Made by a program: the position numbers and the translations under genes | From: Psilocybe azurescens | Lineage: Eukaryota; Basidiomycota; Agaricomycetes; Agaricales; Agrocybaceae | Direction: 5' to 3' | Assembly: GCA_023853785.1 (NCBI GenBank) | Contig: JAJIRX010000846.1 | Location: 1 to 64,000 of the forward strand | DNA length: 64,000 bases | Notes under the pieces: generated by a model | What the model saw: the letters and a program-made list of their open reading frames with translations, nothing else | Databases searched by the model: none | Told to the model about the DNA's origin: nothing | Part shown: in pieces, positions 1 through 11,967 of the stretch | Layout of the letters: each line of letters opens with the position of its first letter | Numbering within the stretch: the stretch's first letter is position 1

Positions 1-1064
1 GTAACCCACAGAAATATCTCTGAAGGAAGCCTTCGTACCACCGACACCACTCCTACATGCTGACGGACAAAGAGATTTGCTTGGCCAATCCTGTACATTG
101 TCACCATTTCCGAAGCACGACTTGTCTTGCCGTCTCTCCGCCTTTGGGCCAGAATTTCGGACAAATGCGTCGCTTGCGCCTGTGCGATTTGGATTTTGGA
201 TGATGAGAGTCGATTCGGAGTTTGTGGGCGGTTGATTGGAGAAGTTCGAAGGCAGAACGTCTTGTCCTCATCAGTCATCAAAAGACGGCATGTCGGCGGC
301 GGAATTTCAACAAAATTACAGCTATCTGCAAAATGGTAGGGCGTTTTCATTTTTTGATGTCCGCCTCTGTTTGATAAGAGCCTTATCCAAATAGCCAGAT
401 TTGGACGTTGCGCATCTGAGTCATGACCACCGCCGCCATGTCGAGTGAACGTCGACTCGGAGTCAACTCAGAGTCCTAGTTCTTGCAATCTTTTCAAAAC
501 TGCTACTACGTTGAAGTAGGCCAATCCGGTCTACCCTAGCAACTCATGTCTGCAATGCTTGGAATGCTCGTAGGCAAAGGTGCATTGTTATCTGACTACG
601 AAAGCGCGCTAGCACACAAATTGTGCACAGCCGCTGATGAGATGCACTACACTAATCTACGCTCGGGCAGCTCGGCCCAGATGGCAAGAACTCACTATCA
701 TAACGCTCTCAATTTTTTTGAAGAGACTTTCTGTAATTTTAAAAAGCTGAAAAAAGATTGCCTGCAGCGCAGAAAGCCACCAAATGTCTCTAATTACATC
801 CTGCTATCATTGCTTCCACCATCTGAGGCTTTCCTCCATGTAGAAAGTGTTTATGAACTTCTTTCGTCGTCCACAGCCCTCTTCCTGCGCGACTGTTCCA
901 GTTGTATCCATCACAATGCCGTCAACGTCTTCGATTAGCACTTCCGTCAAGTTATGGTCAAGCAGTCTATGATCTTCGAGTGAATGTCAGCGGGACTCGC
1001 TCGGGCCTGTTATTCTTTTGTCAGAATTGATAGTATCCATAGACGATTGTAGCTTACGTCAACG
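1..1064. other. No confident gene; 3' flank of P450
   Basis: I see no recognisable gene here. The longest ATG-initiated open frame is on the plus strand at 546-938 (130 codons). It has no motif I recognise and does not sit antisense to an identified gene. A lysine/phenylalanine-rich stretch in its middle could equally be chance. The region probably contains the transcription end of the P450 gene, whose stop codon is at 1065-1067 on the minus strand. Confidence 0.4.
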
Positions 1065-3489
1065 TCAACCTGGTGTATGCTTTGAGAATTCTCTTATAAC
1101 GTTGTTCAAATGTCTCCCCGAGAATTCAGGCTCATCCTTGATACTGATCTTATAGCGCAATACCAGCATGGTTAAGACGGCAATTCCTTCCGTCTCAAAA
1201 ATCTGGTAGCTCGCTAGATCTTATGTTTTCGTGGTCTCGGAATCAAAATCTCACTTTCTACCGAGACATCCACGGGCACCTATACAAATCAGAGAAGAAG
1301 TTCAGAGCAAGTACAATACAAGGGGACTTACCGGCACTGAATGGAAGGAACGCGTCTCGGTTCCAATCAGGTTTGAGAAAACGCGATGGTTTAAACGACT
1401 CCGGCTCATCCCAGTAGCGAGCTACAATTAATGCGATCTATGTTAGGATAATTTGTAAACGATTAAGCGCGTAACACGTACGATTGTAGTGAAGGCCAGA
1501 GCAATGGATTATAACACGTGTACCTTTGGCGACGGGTACTGTTCTCTTCTGACCGTGGATGTTGCCGACTGTGAGCACCGTGTCTTCAGCGCTGACCTTA
1601 GGAATCGACGCTGCCTGTGAATTGTTATTGAGCTGCAGCTGGTTGGTGGCATAAATGTACAGACAGGTGGGAATAGGCGCAATGTTTCGTAGAAGGCTCT
1701 AAGAAATCAATCTGATATCAGTAGTGGTTTGAACATCCTGCAGGAGGCCATACGCCATGGAGTGTGTTAGACGAGGCATATCCTCATATGTCTATAGAGG
1801 ATTAATGGAAGTTGAACTTGTAAACAGAAACATACAGAGATGCGAGGTACGTACCGGCATTCTGCCATCAGGTAGGGTAATTTTGATATGCTGAAAAAGT
1901 TTCTCTTGTTCCTCTTCGTGGAGAGCTAGAAGAGCAAAGGTGAAGCACAAAGTATGTGCGGTAGTCTGTTTGACGATAGTTCGAGCCTCTGTGTCAACTC
2001 TTCTAAGGCTCGCCTACCTCGTGTCCAGCCAAGAGAAAGACGAAGATATTGCCTTTCAACTCAAAGGATCAGGCAATGTTTGGATGAGAACATCATGATT
2101 CTCACCCAGAAGCTCATCTGTTGTGAGCCGAATTCCATCCGAATCGTCATTGTTAGCTTCCAACAGGTTAGTAAAAAGATCATGACGCTCTATTTTCTCG
2201 GATGTGATGCGGTCTTGAACCATTTCAGCCATGTATACCTGATTATTGAGTTACATAGTCAGACGTCCCTTGAAGTGGATAAAAATCAAGACAAAATAAC
2301 TCACCCCAATTCCTCATACGCAAGCTTGACCTTCCTCAAGCGAGGTGTACCATATTTTAAAAGCCAGTTCGGAAATAGCAACTTCATTGTAATATCAACG
2401 GATGCGGTGTGGACAGAATCTTTGAAGGATATCCGATGACCAGCGGGGATGCCTCGATCGTCGTCATGCCATGACATCGTTTTACCGAACCCTTGCATCG
2501 ATGTCAATCTTTAGACTTCTGAATACAAAGGAGAAACTTACCAGCGACTCCGATAACAAATAGCGCAATCTACGGAAATGTTAGCCATATGAGATGATTT
2601 TAACAAAATCTGAGCACGCAACTGGCAGGGTGATGTCCAGGCAGTGGTCAACCGTAACGACATCCTGGTTTTTCCATACCTCATTGAATAAGCTGTCCAT
2701 TATCTTGACCGTCTCATCCCAGACAAGTTTGTTATTGCGCTACGATCGTGATCAGATATGTAAATCAATTATACAATTATTTAAACCAAGACATACGTCC
2801 GAGAACGCTGGGGCGGTTATCTTCCTGTATTTCTTCCAATCCTCGCCTTCGGATGCGATAATGTTGTGCCCATACACAGACAGTCCAATATATTGTTCCA
2901 TAGGTTTCGGAAACCGAAATCTGGACGAAGTAATTTCCTTCATCAAGGTATGGTTATCAATCCTCTATTCAAGGTTGAGGGATAACCCGCTGAACGCCAT
3001 ACCTTGATCACATCGGCATCGGCAATTGCAAACGCTGTCGATGTGTGCGGAAAGGCAGACACCTAGACGCATCCGTAGTATCAGAGGTTATCACTAGGAG
3101 AAATAGACAGCTAAGCATACCATCGAGATTATATCCCATTCCTTGAAGACTGAGGTGGGACCGAGTGTAATTCAGTTTCGTGAGTGGGCATTCATCGTGG
3201 GATGTATAGTGGAAGAGAGGCGTACCGCTATGTTTGTCTTGAAAGAAGGAGTGGAAGCCTGGTGCTACGCCAGGAATAGATCCCAAGAAAGACATGACAC
3301 TGACATCGCGAAAGAGAACACGATATCCTGAGAGATTCCTTTCAAGAGACATATTAAAACCTGACCAAAAGAATTATAACAAGGGAGCGGAACATACTGA
3401 ATAGCGCGCAGTGCATTCCAATAGCTTAATAGCTTTCGAACGACGTAGAGAACAGCAAGTGCTAGCAGCAATAGAGGGATTCCCTGCAT
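1065..3489 (-). CDS. Cytochrome P450 monooxygenase, membrane-anchored
   Basis: This is a haem-thiolate monooxygenase expected at the ER membrane. Its substrate cannot be read from sequence. The ATG at 3489 gives an N-terminal hydrophobic anchor (MQGIPLLLLALAVLYVV). The frame remains open upstream to 3561, but that extension has no ATG. All class motifs can be assembled across exons: I-helix AGHE-TT (around 2000, split by an intron after AGHE), ExxR as ETLR (around 1690), and the haem loop FSAGARGCLG, split by an intron after FSA-G (around 1340/1285). The tail FETEGIAVLTMLVLRYKI is typical of Agaricomycete P450s. The last exon ends with TGA at 1065-1067. There are roughly ten small exons with 50-60 nt introns. 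I see no inactivating change. The C-terminus after the tail helix is a little short. The CYP family cannot be fixed by eye. Confidence 0.9.
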
Positions 3490-4109
3490 GGGGAGCAAGA
3501 GTGGACTATCTTTGTCTCCATACGACTGACGGATGGCTTTTAACGGACTAAAAATGGGCACAGTGAGAAACTATGTCATGAATGAAATATCAAATAAGGA
3601 GTTATTTGAAGGCATTGACGGCAGTGTCTATGCCATGCTCTAACTCCAGGCCACCATTGAAAGAATAGCCAGGATTCTTTTGACAAGCTTGGAACTAGAA
3701 TGCTCATTTCCCGTATCCAACCAAAGGGGATCCACCTGATTAAGTGACCGATGGTTTCCGACATCAATTTTCGACTTACACATGGTATTTTATTGAAGTT
3801 ATTTTTAAGTTTTATGTAAGACGCGGGCCGGGTTCTTTTGGCATATAGCAGAGTTCGGTGTTTTAATGGAAAGTGATGAGCGATCGTACAACGAAGAACG
3901 GGTAGAGGTTAGTACACACAACCCAACACGAACCCACAAAAGAGGCGCATGAGCCTTCGAATATCGATGGAAACTCAACGCCAAGTCATCACGCGTCTTA
4001 TTTCCCCGTGGGGCCACATCCTTCAGAAAACTTTGAGGAGGCTGTGAGCTCTTCTCGCATTAGGTTTTGGTTTTTTACATAAATCAGGGTTACAGAAGAG
4101 AGGTTTAAA
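3490..4109. other. Intergenic: P450 upstream region
   Basis: About 620 bases lie between the P450 start and the subtilase stop; both genes are on the minus strand. The region should hold the P450 promoter and the subtilase terminator. Short open frames here have no recognisable content, and I see no clear TATA box or repeat. Confidence 0.4.
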
Positions 4110-7100
4110 CTACGTCTGGAAGCCAATGACTGGGCTCAACCACGACTCGTAATCCTCCTGTTTTGTGGCGTCGCCAGTAACTCTGAGGGCGCGCAATAGA
4201 ATGCGGTAAGCCCCTTTGGAACAGCGGTGCCGTTTGCAAAGGTAGGTGTGTCCACGTTGAGGAGATTCCACGCCGTCCCCGATGGGACGTCCTGAAAAGG
4301 AATGAAGTCAGACATTGCGCAATCGCAAGAAAGTTATATAGTATGTACCTCGCTCTGTCGGGTAATGTAGTCAAAGGAGGCAAGAGGGCCTACAACTTTA
4401 ACGCGGGCGAAGGAACCGCCTTTGTTTTTGTGGGGAAAGTGAAGAAAGAGCCGCCTCTAGGTCCACGTTTGCCCAATGTAGGAATGAGACTGATAGAGGG
4501 ATCAACGAGGTCGATACGCAAGGCAGGTGTTCCAAAGACCAGTCTGAAAAGGAAATATTATTGAGCGCCGGGGATATGTGCAAAGGTTTTGTCATAAGAT
4601 ACTCACCGCCACAAGAGAGAAGGATAGTCTCCATCTACAAATGTGTAGTTCGTCGCGCCGCCTTGGATGTCTCCTGCAGCGTCGAGGATGGCAGGGATGG
4701 GAAAGCCGAAGAAGTAATCCGTGTTATCGACAACTTGCTTGTTCTTCAAGCTGCCGACAAGGCCGACGTAGGAGACATGATACTTTTCGGAACCGCTGAC
4801 GACGTCGATGAAACCACCTATATACGGGGGTAGGTGGAAGCATCGAGGCCTGTAGGGGTCTGAAACTGGCAATGACGGTTTGGCTTTGGCCTGGGCGGAC
4901 GGTAAACGATGAAGGAGTGATTGCAACGCTAGCAGCATTCGACGAGACGGGTACAGGACCAAATGCAGGGAAGATTGTGCCCTAAAAGCCATACGTTCAG
5001 TAATTGTGGTAAAAGGATGTTAGGAATACTTATACTTACGGCTTGGACTGTCAAAGCTGTTCCAGCAGGAGCATGGCTCAACTTGTATTGCTTGGAGGTT
5101 TTGCCAGTGTTCCTGACGGTGAAGGTGTGGCTAAGGACGACCAAAACGTAAACTACTAAGCGAGGTCAATGTTTAGGAGGGCACGTACACTCTCTTGAAA
5201 TTGGCAGTGTCGTTGAGGATGAGTTCTCCGGGAGATACGATGGTCTGAGCGTGGATAGCGTTGTAGGCCTGGATCAATCCAGCACCTGCTTGAGTGACTG
5301 TGTGCCATGGGTCGCGATCGGTGTTGCTTGACGCGATTTTGCTGGAAGTAGTCTCAAACAATGTGCGCGCCGACTTGGCGACAGCGGGAGACTTTCCTTT
5401 GACGGAGAGGAGAAGACCAGAGACACCAGCAACGAAGGGAGTAGCCATTGACGTTCCGGACAGGACGGCAAAATCCGCCGAGAGCAAGAGGCATTGTGGA
5501 GATGATATTTCCACCTGGGGCAGCAATGGCAGGCTTGAAGTGGAAATCATTAGATGGGCCATATCTTGATACAAAGGTCAGTACAAATCGAAGAGGGGTT
5601 GAATACACATGTCCTGCTTACGTGGAGAATGTAGACACAAGCCCTCCATGGTCTGAAGGGAAGGCATACGATCCACCGACTTGAGGGAAGGACAGAGCGA
5701 CGGGATTTCCAGCTGCGTATTGTTGCACGAGCTATAATCGAATCAAAGATAAGCTGGCCAATTAGGAGCAGAGCGATGAACTCAGAACGAGCTTACATAT
5801 TCTCCATCTGCGGCTTGGATAAGAGTTGCCTGGTAATCATCAACGCCAATACGAGCAAACCCGTTTCCATTACTTTGGAAGGAATGTCAACACGAGTGCT
5901 GGAATGCAAACAGCGTCAACTTACTCGTAGATCAACGCAACCTTGGCACCCTTTGCGAATATGTGGTCCAGTTTCTGAACCTATACGAATATCATGGGTC
6001 AATCAAGCTGTAGAAGGGGCGCATATAACGGTACTTGCAAAATTGCAGCTTCCGCGGCGAACGATGACGATCTTATTAGAAAGATCAGGGGTACTATCAG
6101 GAAGAGGGTCGCAGGCATCATCTGCGATCGCAGTGTCGTTTGAAGTCGCATACACGGGCAGAACTCCTTCAATTGGGAAAGGAAGCGAGGCGAAGTAAGT
6201 AATAGGATCGTGGGTTACACCGTGGACAGTTGCGTTTTGGAGAGGTATGATGGTGCTGTTGAGATGTATTCAGTACGAAAAATTGGAAAATAGACACAAA
6301 AGGGTGTTTACTTGTCAACACTTGCAACGGAGATGGCGTCGTGTGCATTTCCAGGGCTGGAGGAGTACCACGAACCATCCGTGCCCTGATCAAGCAAGGG
6401 TCAGATAAGCGGGTACAAGACAAACGAGGCAGGACATACATCATTTCCAGCAGCGATTGCAATGATCTTTCAAGATTGGCGAGTCTGCTTGCAACAACAG
6501 CGCTAGAAGAAGCAGCCCAACCGTCGGCACCACCCAGCGACAGATTCAAAATATCATTTCCGTCTTGATAACCCTTGATTAAGGCGTCCACAAGAACTGT
6601 GATTTAGGTGCTTTTTGAGACAGATGTAGAGAGACATTTGGAAGAGAGACTGACCATCTTCGGTAACCGAGCCTCGCATCCAAAAAACTCTGTATGCGTT
6701 CAGCTTTGCACCATAAGCAACACCGGTGATGTTGAAATCGTTGCCAGGAAGGGCCGAGATGATACCCTACAGAAAGGTTATTATAACGAGAAACGAATTA
6801 CAGAGCCTTACATACAGCAACGTGTGTTCCATGGCCTTGAAGGTTTTTAAGCCCAGTCCTCTTGAAGAAATCGAAAACAAAATATATGCGCACCTTGGCA
6901 GTTGTCATGAGGGTCGGAGTCAGGAATAGGGGTATTGGATCCATCGTAGGCATCTCCGACGAAATCATAACCGCCAATAACCAAGAAGTTATTTCCGATT
7001 CCCCTCCGAGAGTTGGATGGTTGTAGTCAATTCCAGTGTCGAGGCTGGTCAAGATTTGTGTTACTATCGTGGTCTCCAAACAGTGATCAACGATCAACTT

Positions 7101-7894
7101 ACATTCCAATCTTCACACCAGCTCCAATGATTCCTTGCGCGTGGAGTTTGTCGACTCCCTGGTACGATCATAAAGAAATTGAGTATGATTGAATAACCAA
7201 AGTTGCAAGTAGAAAAAGAAAAACTAACAGTGAGAAGGTGGGTCGAGAGGGGATTAGGGGGTAGTTCGGGGTCGTTCTTGCCGGTCACAACGTGCTTTTT
7301 GACCAGTCTTAATGACGGTCAGTCGATGGTATACACTAAGTGTTAGGCTGCACTCACTTGGGAATCGTGAACGACCTGACTGGACGAATGGCCTTGATAC
7401 CAGGAGTGTTCTCGATGGCAACAACATCCTAGGTGGTGTGGGTCAGGAGGTCATGCCGGATGAACGACGAGATTGTCTAACCTCGGCGTTCTTCAAAATC
7501 GTTTCAGTAATCGAATGATAATAAATACATGGGAAAGGGACGCACAGTAAGGACAACGGAAGCACCAACAAAGATGCCTTCTGTGTCGAACTCTTTGGTA
7601 ACTTCGAACTCTACGTCGCGTTCTCTCAAAGAGGAATAAATAGCGTCAAGGGACTGGAGTCGCGAATAGGTTTCGGTTAGCCGGACATATTGCGAAGTCC
7701 GAATGAAAGTTGCTTACGCGTGTAAAGGAGCGTTTGTTTGGGATATTCACGATGTCATCAAGTTCGACTATGAATTTGTTAGCGACAGTGGGTAGAGTGG
7801 TGACCTTCTTGACATTGGCGATAGGGAATGCAGCGAGCGTGGAGGTGGCGATCAGCACAGAAGGAAGGAGGGCCCAAATGGAAGCGGACTTCAT
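4110..7894 (-). CDS. Secreted subtilisin-like serine protease (S8, vpr-type with PA domain)
   Basis: Predicted extracellular endopeptidase. The ATG at 7894 gives a signal peptide (MKSASIWALLPSVLIATSTLA), followed by an I9-like propeptide. The catalytic triad is visible: Asp in LDTGIDYNHPTLGG (about 7040), His in GHGTHVAG (about 6830) and Ser in GTSMATPFVAG (about 5440). Between His and Ser lies a PA-like insert (around 6000-6240, ending KIVIVRRGSCNFA). After Ser comes a long Fn3-like C-terminal region (HTFTVRNTGKTSKQY around 5130). It ends with SWLSPVIGFQT and TAG at 4110-4112. There are many short introns. Odd point: just before the Ser motif, the frame PLALGGF must shift by one base to reach AVLSGTSMATPFVAG. 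The break coincides with a run of four A at 5470-5473 where three would keep the frame. The rest of the gene is intact, so this is probably a consensus error. Confidence 0.9.
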
Positions 7895-7966
7895 CGTCGT
7901 ATACAACTATCGACACCGAATGTCGAGGCCAAAGAAGAATAGAGCTCTCTCCAGATACTCGTAGTG

Positions 7967-7974
7967 ATTATATA
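7967..7974 (-). promoter_or_regulatory. Candidate TATA box of the subtilase gene
   Basis: On the minus strand the sequence reads TATATAAT, about 75 nt upstream of the subtilase ATG at 7894. Spacing and composition fit a fungal core promoter. No functional evidence is available. Confidence 0.4.
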
Positions 7975-9189
7975 GCGAAGAAAGCTTGCTCTGTTGAGCA
8001 GGATTGAACACATTGAACACAGGCACGGTGCATGTGGTCGTTACGAAGAAGTGTGCGTTGCAGAGTATCAGCTTGTACAAGTGCCGTCTTGTCTGTGATT
8101 CCTCGTGGACTCTTGAGTACCCCGGTGGCGGAAGAAAAATGATGGTGCGAGCGAAGAGATCAAAAGTCATCCCAAGCCTGCACGATCCATAGGTTTGACC
8201 ACGGTCAGCCACAGTCAGCCCCGCGTCGGAGCAATCGTCTGGACCAAGGGACAATTCAATCACAGATAATGGCGACATACTTAGATAGCTTGCCACCTAT
8301 GATACGCAATGCAAATAAAAAAATGCGAAATCCTTGAGGGAGGAAATATCCATCATTGTGAACCCCACCCTTTCGTTTAAAGTTGATCACTAGGAGAAAA
8401 GCACTTGCTCTCGACGAACGTAACTTGCTACGTAGAACCTGTTCTTGCCACCCATTCTTCCCAAATCCTCACAAATGGCCTTCTTTTATGAGCTCCTCGA
8501 CCGGGCACATTCAATAGAAAGCTATGTAGCGCCCGGTAAATTGTTGCGATTCATCTGAATTCCATCCAGAACAAGATTCCGAATGTATGTATTGCAAAAA
8601 GGCTTGTGATAGCAACAGCTGTCAGCCGTTCAGAATCCAGATTGCGCGATTCGAGAAGAAGATAAGACCAAAGATTGGGTCGTCCGTCGCGCAACCATCG
8701 CGATGTCCATGTGGACAACAAGTTGGACTTCGTGGTTCGGTAGCAAAGAGTTATCGAAGTTTGCCTTGGCGCCACACTTACAGTCACGTGCATGCACATT
8801 GGCCAGCAACACTGGTACTACGTAGACTTCAATCGACTACAGGACAGCTTTGTACTTCCTTGTATTTACCATGGGCGCCTGAAATCAAGTTACTGTCCTT
8901 ATGTGTGTTGGGATATATTCTTTGCCTATTTCTTACTATTATAGTAACTTTACGACTGTATACGACAGATGTAGGGTGGATTTAGTAGCGTTCGAGCAAT
9001 GTTCGAGGGTATCTCGACCGCAAAGTTCGTAAGAAGAGATGAATTGGATATAAAAGTAGATGTGGATGATTAAACTGAGTCACGACCGGAATGAGTATGC
9101 GTCGAGCATCAAACTCTAGAGAAGGATTTGTGACAACGAAAGCGCAAACCATGTCATGATAATGATAGGAAACCGTAGAAAACAGCGGT
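7975..9189. other. Intergenic between subtilase and GH128 gene
   Basis: About 1.2 kb lies upstream of the subtilase and downstream of the GH128 gene. Short open frames on both strands show no motif or family resemblance. A perfect CACGTG box (sequence gtcacgtgcatgcac) occurs around 8783. I see no RNA gene or repeat. Confidence 0.4.
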
Positions 9190-10312
9190 TCATAATTGCA
9201 GCGGAGGTAAGACTGACGTCTGACTGGCCGCCCCTATATATTGACGCCCAAGACTGTTTATTTTTCCATTGTTGTCCATCAACGCATTGTCCTAGGATAT
9301 TTTTTTTTAAATTTACAAAACAACGAATCAAAACGAAAATAGAAAATTACGCACCTCATTGATTCCTTGCATGTTCTCCATCGCTCCAAACCAGGCGTAT
9401 CGCTCCACAAAGTCAGCGTTATCCATGTAAGACTGAGTGGCATTCATAAACTCCACGACGTCGCTGGAGGAGCATTGCGCAGTAAGGTTCGCATAGTTTT
9501 GACAGGCCCATTCGGTGATCCAGAGAGGTTTCTGGAATGTAGCATTGAAGTCCTCGAGATAACTGATCAATTGCGAGGCGTTCGTGCCATACCAGTCTAT
9601 AGCGATGAACTATTAGATTGGTTCTATTGGTGTTGGATGAAGATATAGAGGCTCACGCATAGCAATGAAATCTACTGTACACTCGTCGCCGCAAGCCGAG
9701 AGGAAACCCTGGAGCCATGTCTTTCCGGTTGGCGAGCTTGAAGGTGCTGGACTACCAAGACGTAGTCCCTGATCATGGAATGGCTGGACATAAGTTTTCC
9801 ACATATCAGCTCCTTCTTCCGGAGTTATGTTCGATTGACCTGCTAGTTCCGGCCTTTTCAAAGAATTTTTGGTAAGTGACCGGCAGAATGGTTGATAATC
9901 TAGATACGCAACTCGTTCATGCCCAAGAGGGATGTTACATTGTAAGCCTTGTTGGATAGCGTTTGCTGCATCGTCGAATTAAACTGATCAATAGATTTAT
10001 TGCCCCAAAACATGGGCACAAATTCTATGTCGGACTTCGTTGGAAAAGCACTCCATGTGTAGTACCTAAGGTCTCATCAGATCGGATGGGCCTCCAGCAA
10101 GTAAAACGGACGCACCATGAAACATTTCCTGTACTCGTATATTGCCTGATATCCACAGTATCAGCGTTAGCCCAGCCCAAACCCGCCTTAGAGCTATTGG
10201 TCAAGTCTCGTGCTTGTAAATGACTACCTGGTACATTTCTAGCGGACACCAACGGTAGGCAAAACAATAAACGGTAGAGTGTCGTGCGTAGGTTGTCGGT
10301 TAATGCAAACAT
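9190..10312 (-). CDS. Secreted glycoside hydrolase family 128 (Asl1-type, predicted endo-beta-1,3-glucanase)
   Basis: Family GH128 enzymes are (beta/alpha)8 barrels that cleave beta-1,3-glucan, in mushrooms usually linked to wall remodelling. The ATG at 10312 gives a signal peptide with core LYRLLFCLPLVSA. The mature start includes LGWANADTVDIRQY, then EFVPMFWGN and LLGMNEL, whose Glu is the expected acid/base. Next come TPEEGADMWKTYVQPFHDQGL and PLWITEWACQNY, whose Glu is the expected nucleophile, then YAWFGAMENMQGINE. The final exon encodes DNALMDNNGKINSLGRQYIG and ends with TGA at 9190-9192. Length of roughly 280 residues matches the family. Introns are about 50 nt, the last longer and T-rich in the sense direction. 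Catalytic motifs are intact. The gene is divergently arranged with the dehydratase-like gene at 10801. Confidence 0.88.
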
Positions 10313-10800
10313 ATTGGGGTGGTGCGTCGTAGAGTCGATACACCATGATGCATGATTTTTATCCTTCGTAGGAAAAAATCCTGAATGTGATATAATGGCC
10401 ACCCATTCCACAAGATTGCTGTGTCTTGGTGTCGGTGACGTCGTTTCGAAAAATAGTAACTCCTGGGATCTTTTAGGAAAACTTGTTGACGGCCTCGAGG
10501 CTAATCAAAGGGCCTATCAATTTTTTTATCGTGGATGTGGAGTCTTCAGTTTCCAAGATGTCGCACGCTGATACTTCGTATAATTGTAACCAAAGGTGGT
10601 GGTCTTCTGTAAGTTGCAATCGCGTCCCAAAGCGCTTTGGAAACCATCCGGGTGTCCGGTCCGGCAATACAAGACGCGTCCACTGCGTGTTCCGGCTCCG
10701 ACTCTGTTAACCAACGCCCGTGTTGCTCCCGACCACTTCACTCCAATTATCAGCCTGCAGCTGGCTGTATATACCCCAGAGTATATTGTTCTATCTGCGC
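10313..10800. promoter_or_regulatory. Divergent intergenic region (GH128 / dehydratase)
   Basis: 488 bases separate two start codons that point away from each other, so this is a candidate shared promoter region. I could not identify specific sites. Confidence 0.4.
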
Positions 10801-11883
10801 ATGATGGGCCATTTCCAGCTACGTTCAATTGGTCTTAGAATATCTACACGCCTTCGCGCAGTTTCGATGCCTCGTCTCAGCGGCCAACCTGGTGCCATTT
10901 CAATTTTCAGAAATGCCAACGCAAATCCATCTCGGCTACATCTACAGACAGCCTCCGGAGTTCTTCAAGTTTGCTCCATATCTCCCTATTCCAATGTCGA
11001 CATTTGACACAAGAGGGTCTACAGGGCAGAAGACGACACTTTCATTCTGAGCCAACTCTCAACCCCGACACCGAAGCAGATTCAAAGACCGTTTTGGCCT
11101 GGCTTCGAGCTACCGACGAGGGGGTCATATGTCCAAAACTCGTTGTACCCGACAAAATACCTTACAAGAAGTATATGGGAAAGTACTCTACGGCTCTGAT
11201 AACAAAATCAGAAACCGAGCGATATTTACGTCCGCTGTTCTATCGCGGGTGGGATATCAGAACGATGGAAATGGATGATGGCTTCAATAAACCGGTGAGC
11301 AGGTAATCCTAGGCTTCTGATAACTTACGAATACATTGAACCCATGTTTTGAATTGGCAGGGCCCAAAATCCCCTTTCCTAGTTGGAAGTTTAGTAATGA
11401 ACTCGAGTTCACGGTTGGGTGTTATTCTCGAATATCTTGTAGGTCTTCAAGAAAGCGAAAAGGTGAATTATTAATTCCCAATTCTGAAATTCCCTGTTTC
11501 TGATCACTTTTTGTGTACGCCAGCATCATGTGTCGTTCAGCGTTTCGGCTGGGCGCCAACCTGTGCTGACCGTCATTACGCAGACCCATACCGCCCGGAA
11601 AGATACTTCTGCCTTGTCAGAGACTTCCGATTCTAGTTCTATTGAGCCTGGGATTACACTTCGCGACATCCGGATCGCTGCTCTTCTTGAAACGGTAGCT
11701 TTCGCTTCCACCTCCCTCTTTCATCCCAAAAGCACCATCACACCAGCCGACATAGACCTGTATATGCGTAAGAAAAAATTGATTGGGAGGTATTGCTGTC
11801 GCGATATCCATGGCAATGAACACGAACACCTCTTCCATACAGTACAGTCTATTTTACATCTTCGGTTCATCGTACACTGTTAA
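10801..11883 (+). CDS. Pterin-4a-carbinolamine dehydratase-like protein, probably mitochondrial
   Basis: Exons: 10801-10968, 11025-11294, 11361-11462, 11524-11883, joined by introns of 56, 66 and 61 nt with consistent phase 0. The first exon encodes an Arg-rich, acid-free leader (MMGHFQLRSIGLRISTRLRA), typical of a mitochondrial presequence. The body carries LRPLFYRGWDI and LESEK-HHVSFSV, the latter matching the EKxxHHP active-site region of PCD/DCoH with Val in place of Pro. It continues with ITQTHTA and GITLRDIRIAALLETVAF. The family dehydrates 4a-hydroxytetrahydropterin; in fungi the physiological substrate is unclear. The C-terminal extension after the domain, roughly from 11706, is not recognisable and a further exon could exist. 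The family call rests on the HHV...TH...T..D pattern and the overall order. Confidence 0.65.
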
Positions 11884-11967
11884 CCGCCATCGCAGACCTA
11901 ATACAAGAATTCTTTTCCACAGTACTAGACATCTTGGATCATTCGCTGATGAACTTTCGTACTTCCT

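Noticed and set aside
546..938. 130-codon ATG open frame as a gene
   Set aside because: No motif, no neighbouring exons and no codon pattern to support it; kept only as a note in the intergenic entry.
1065..10312. P450, subtilase and GH128 as a biosynthetic gene cluster
   Set aside because: There is no backbone enzyme (PKS, NRPS, terpene cyclase) nearby, and the genes have unrelated roles; simple adjacency is more likely.
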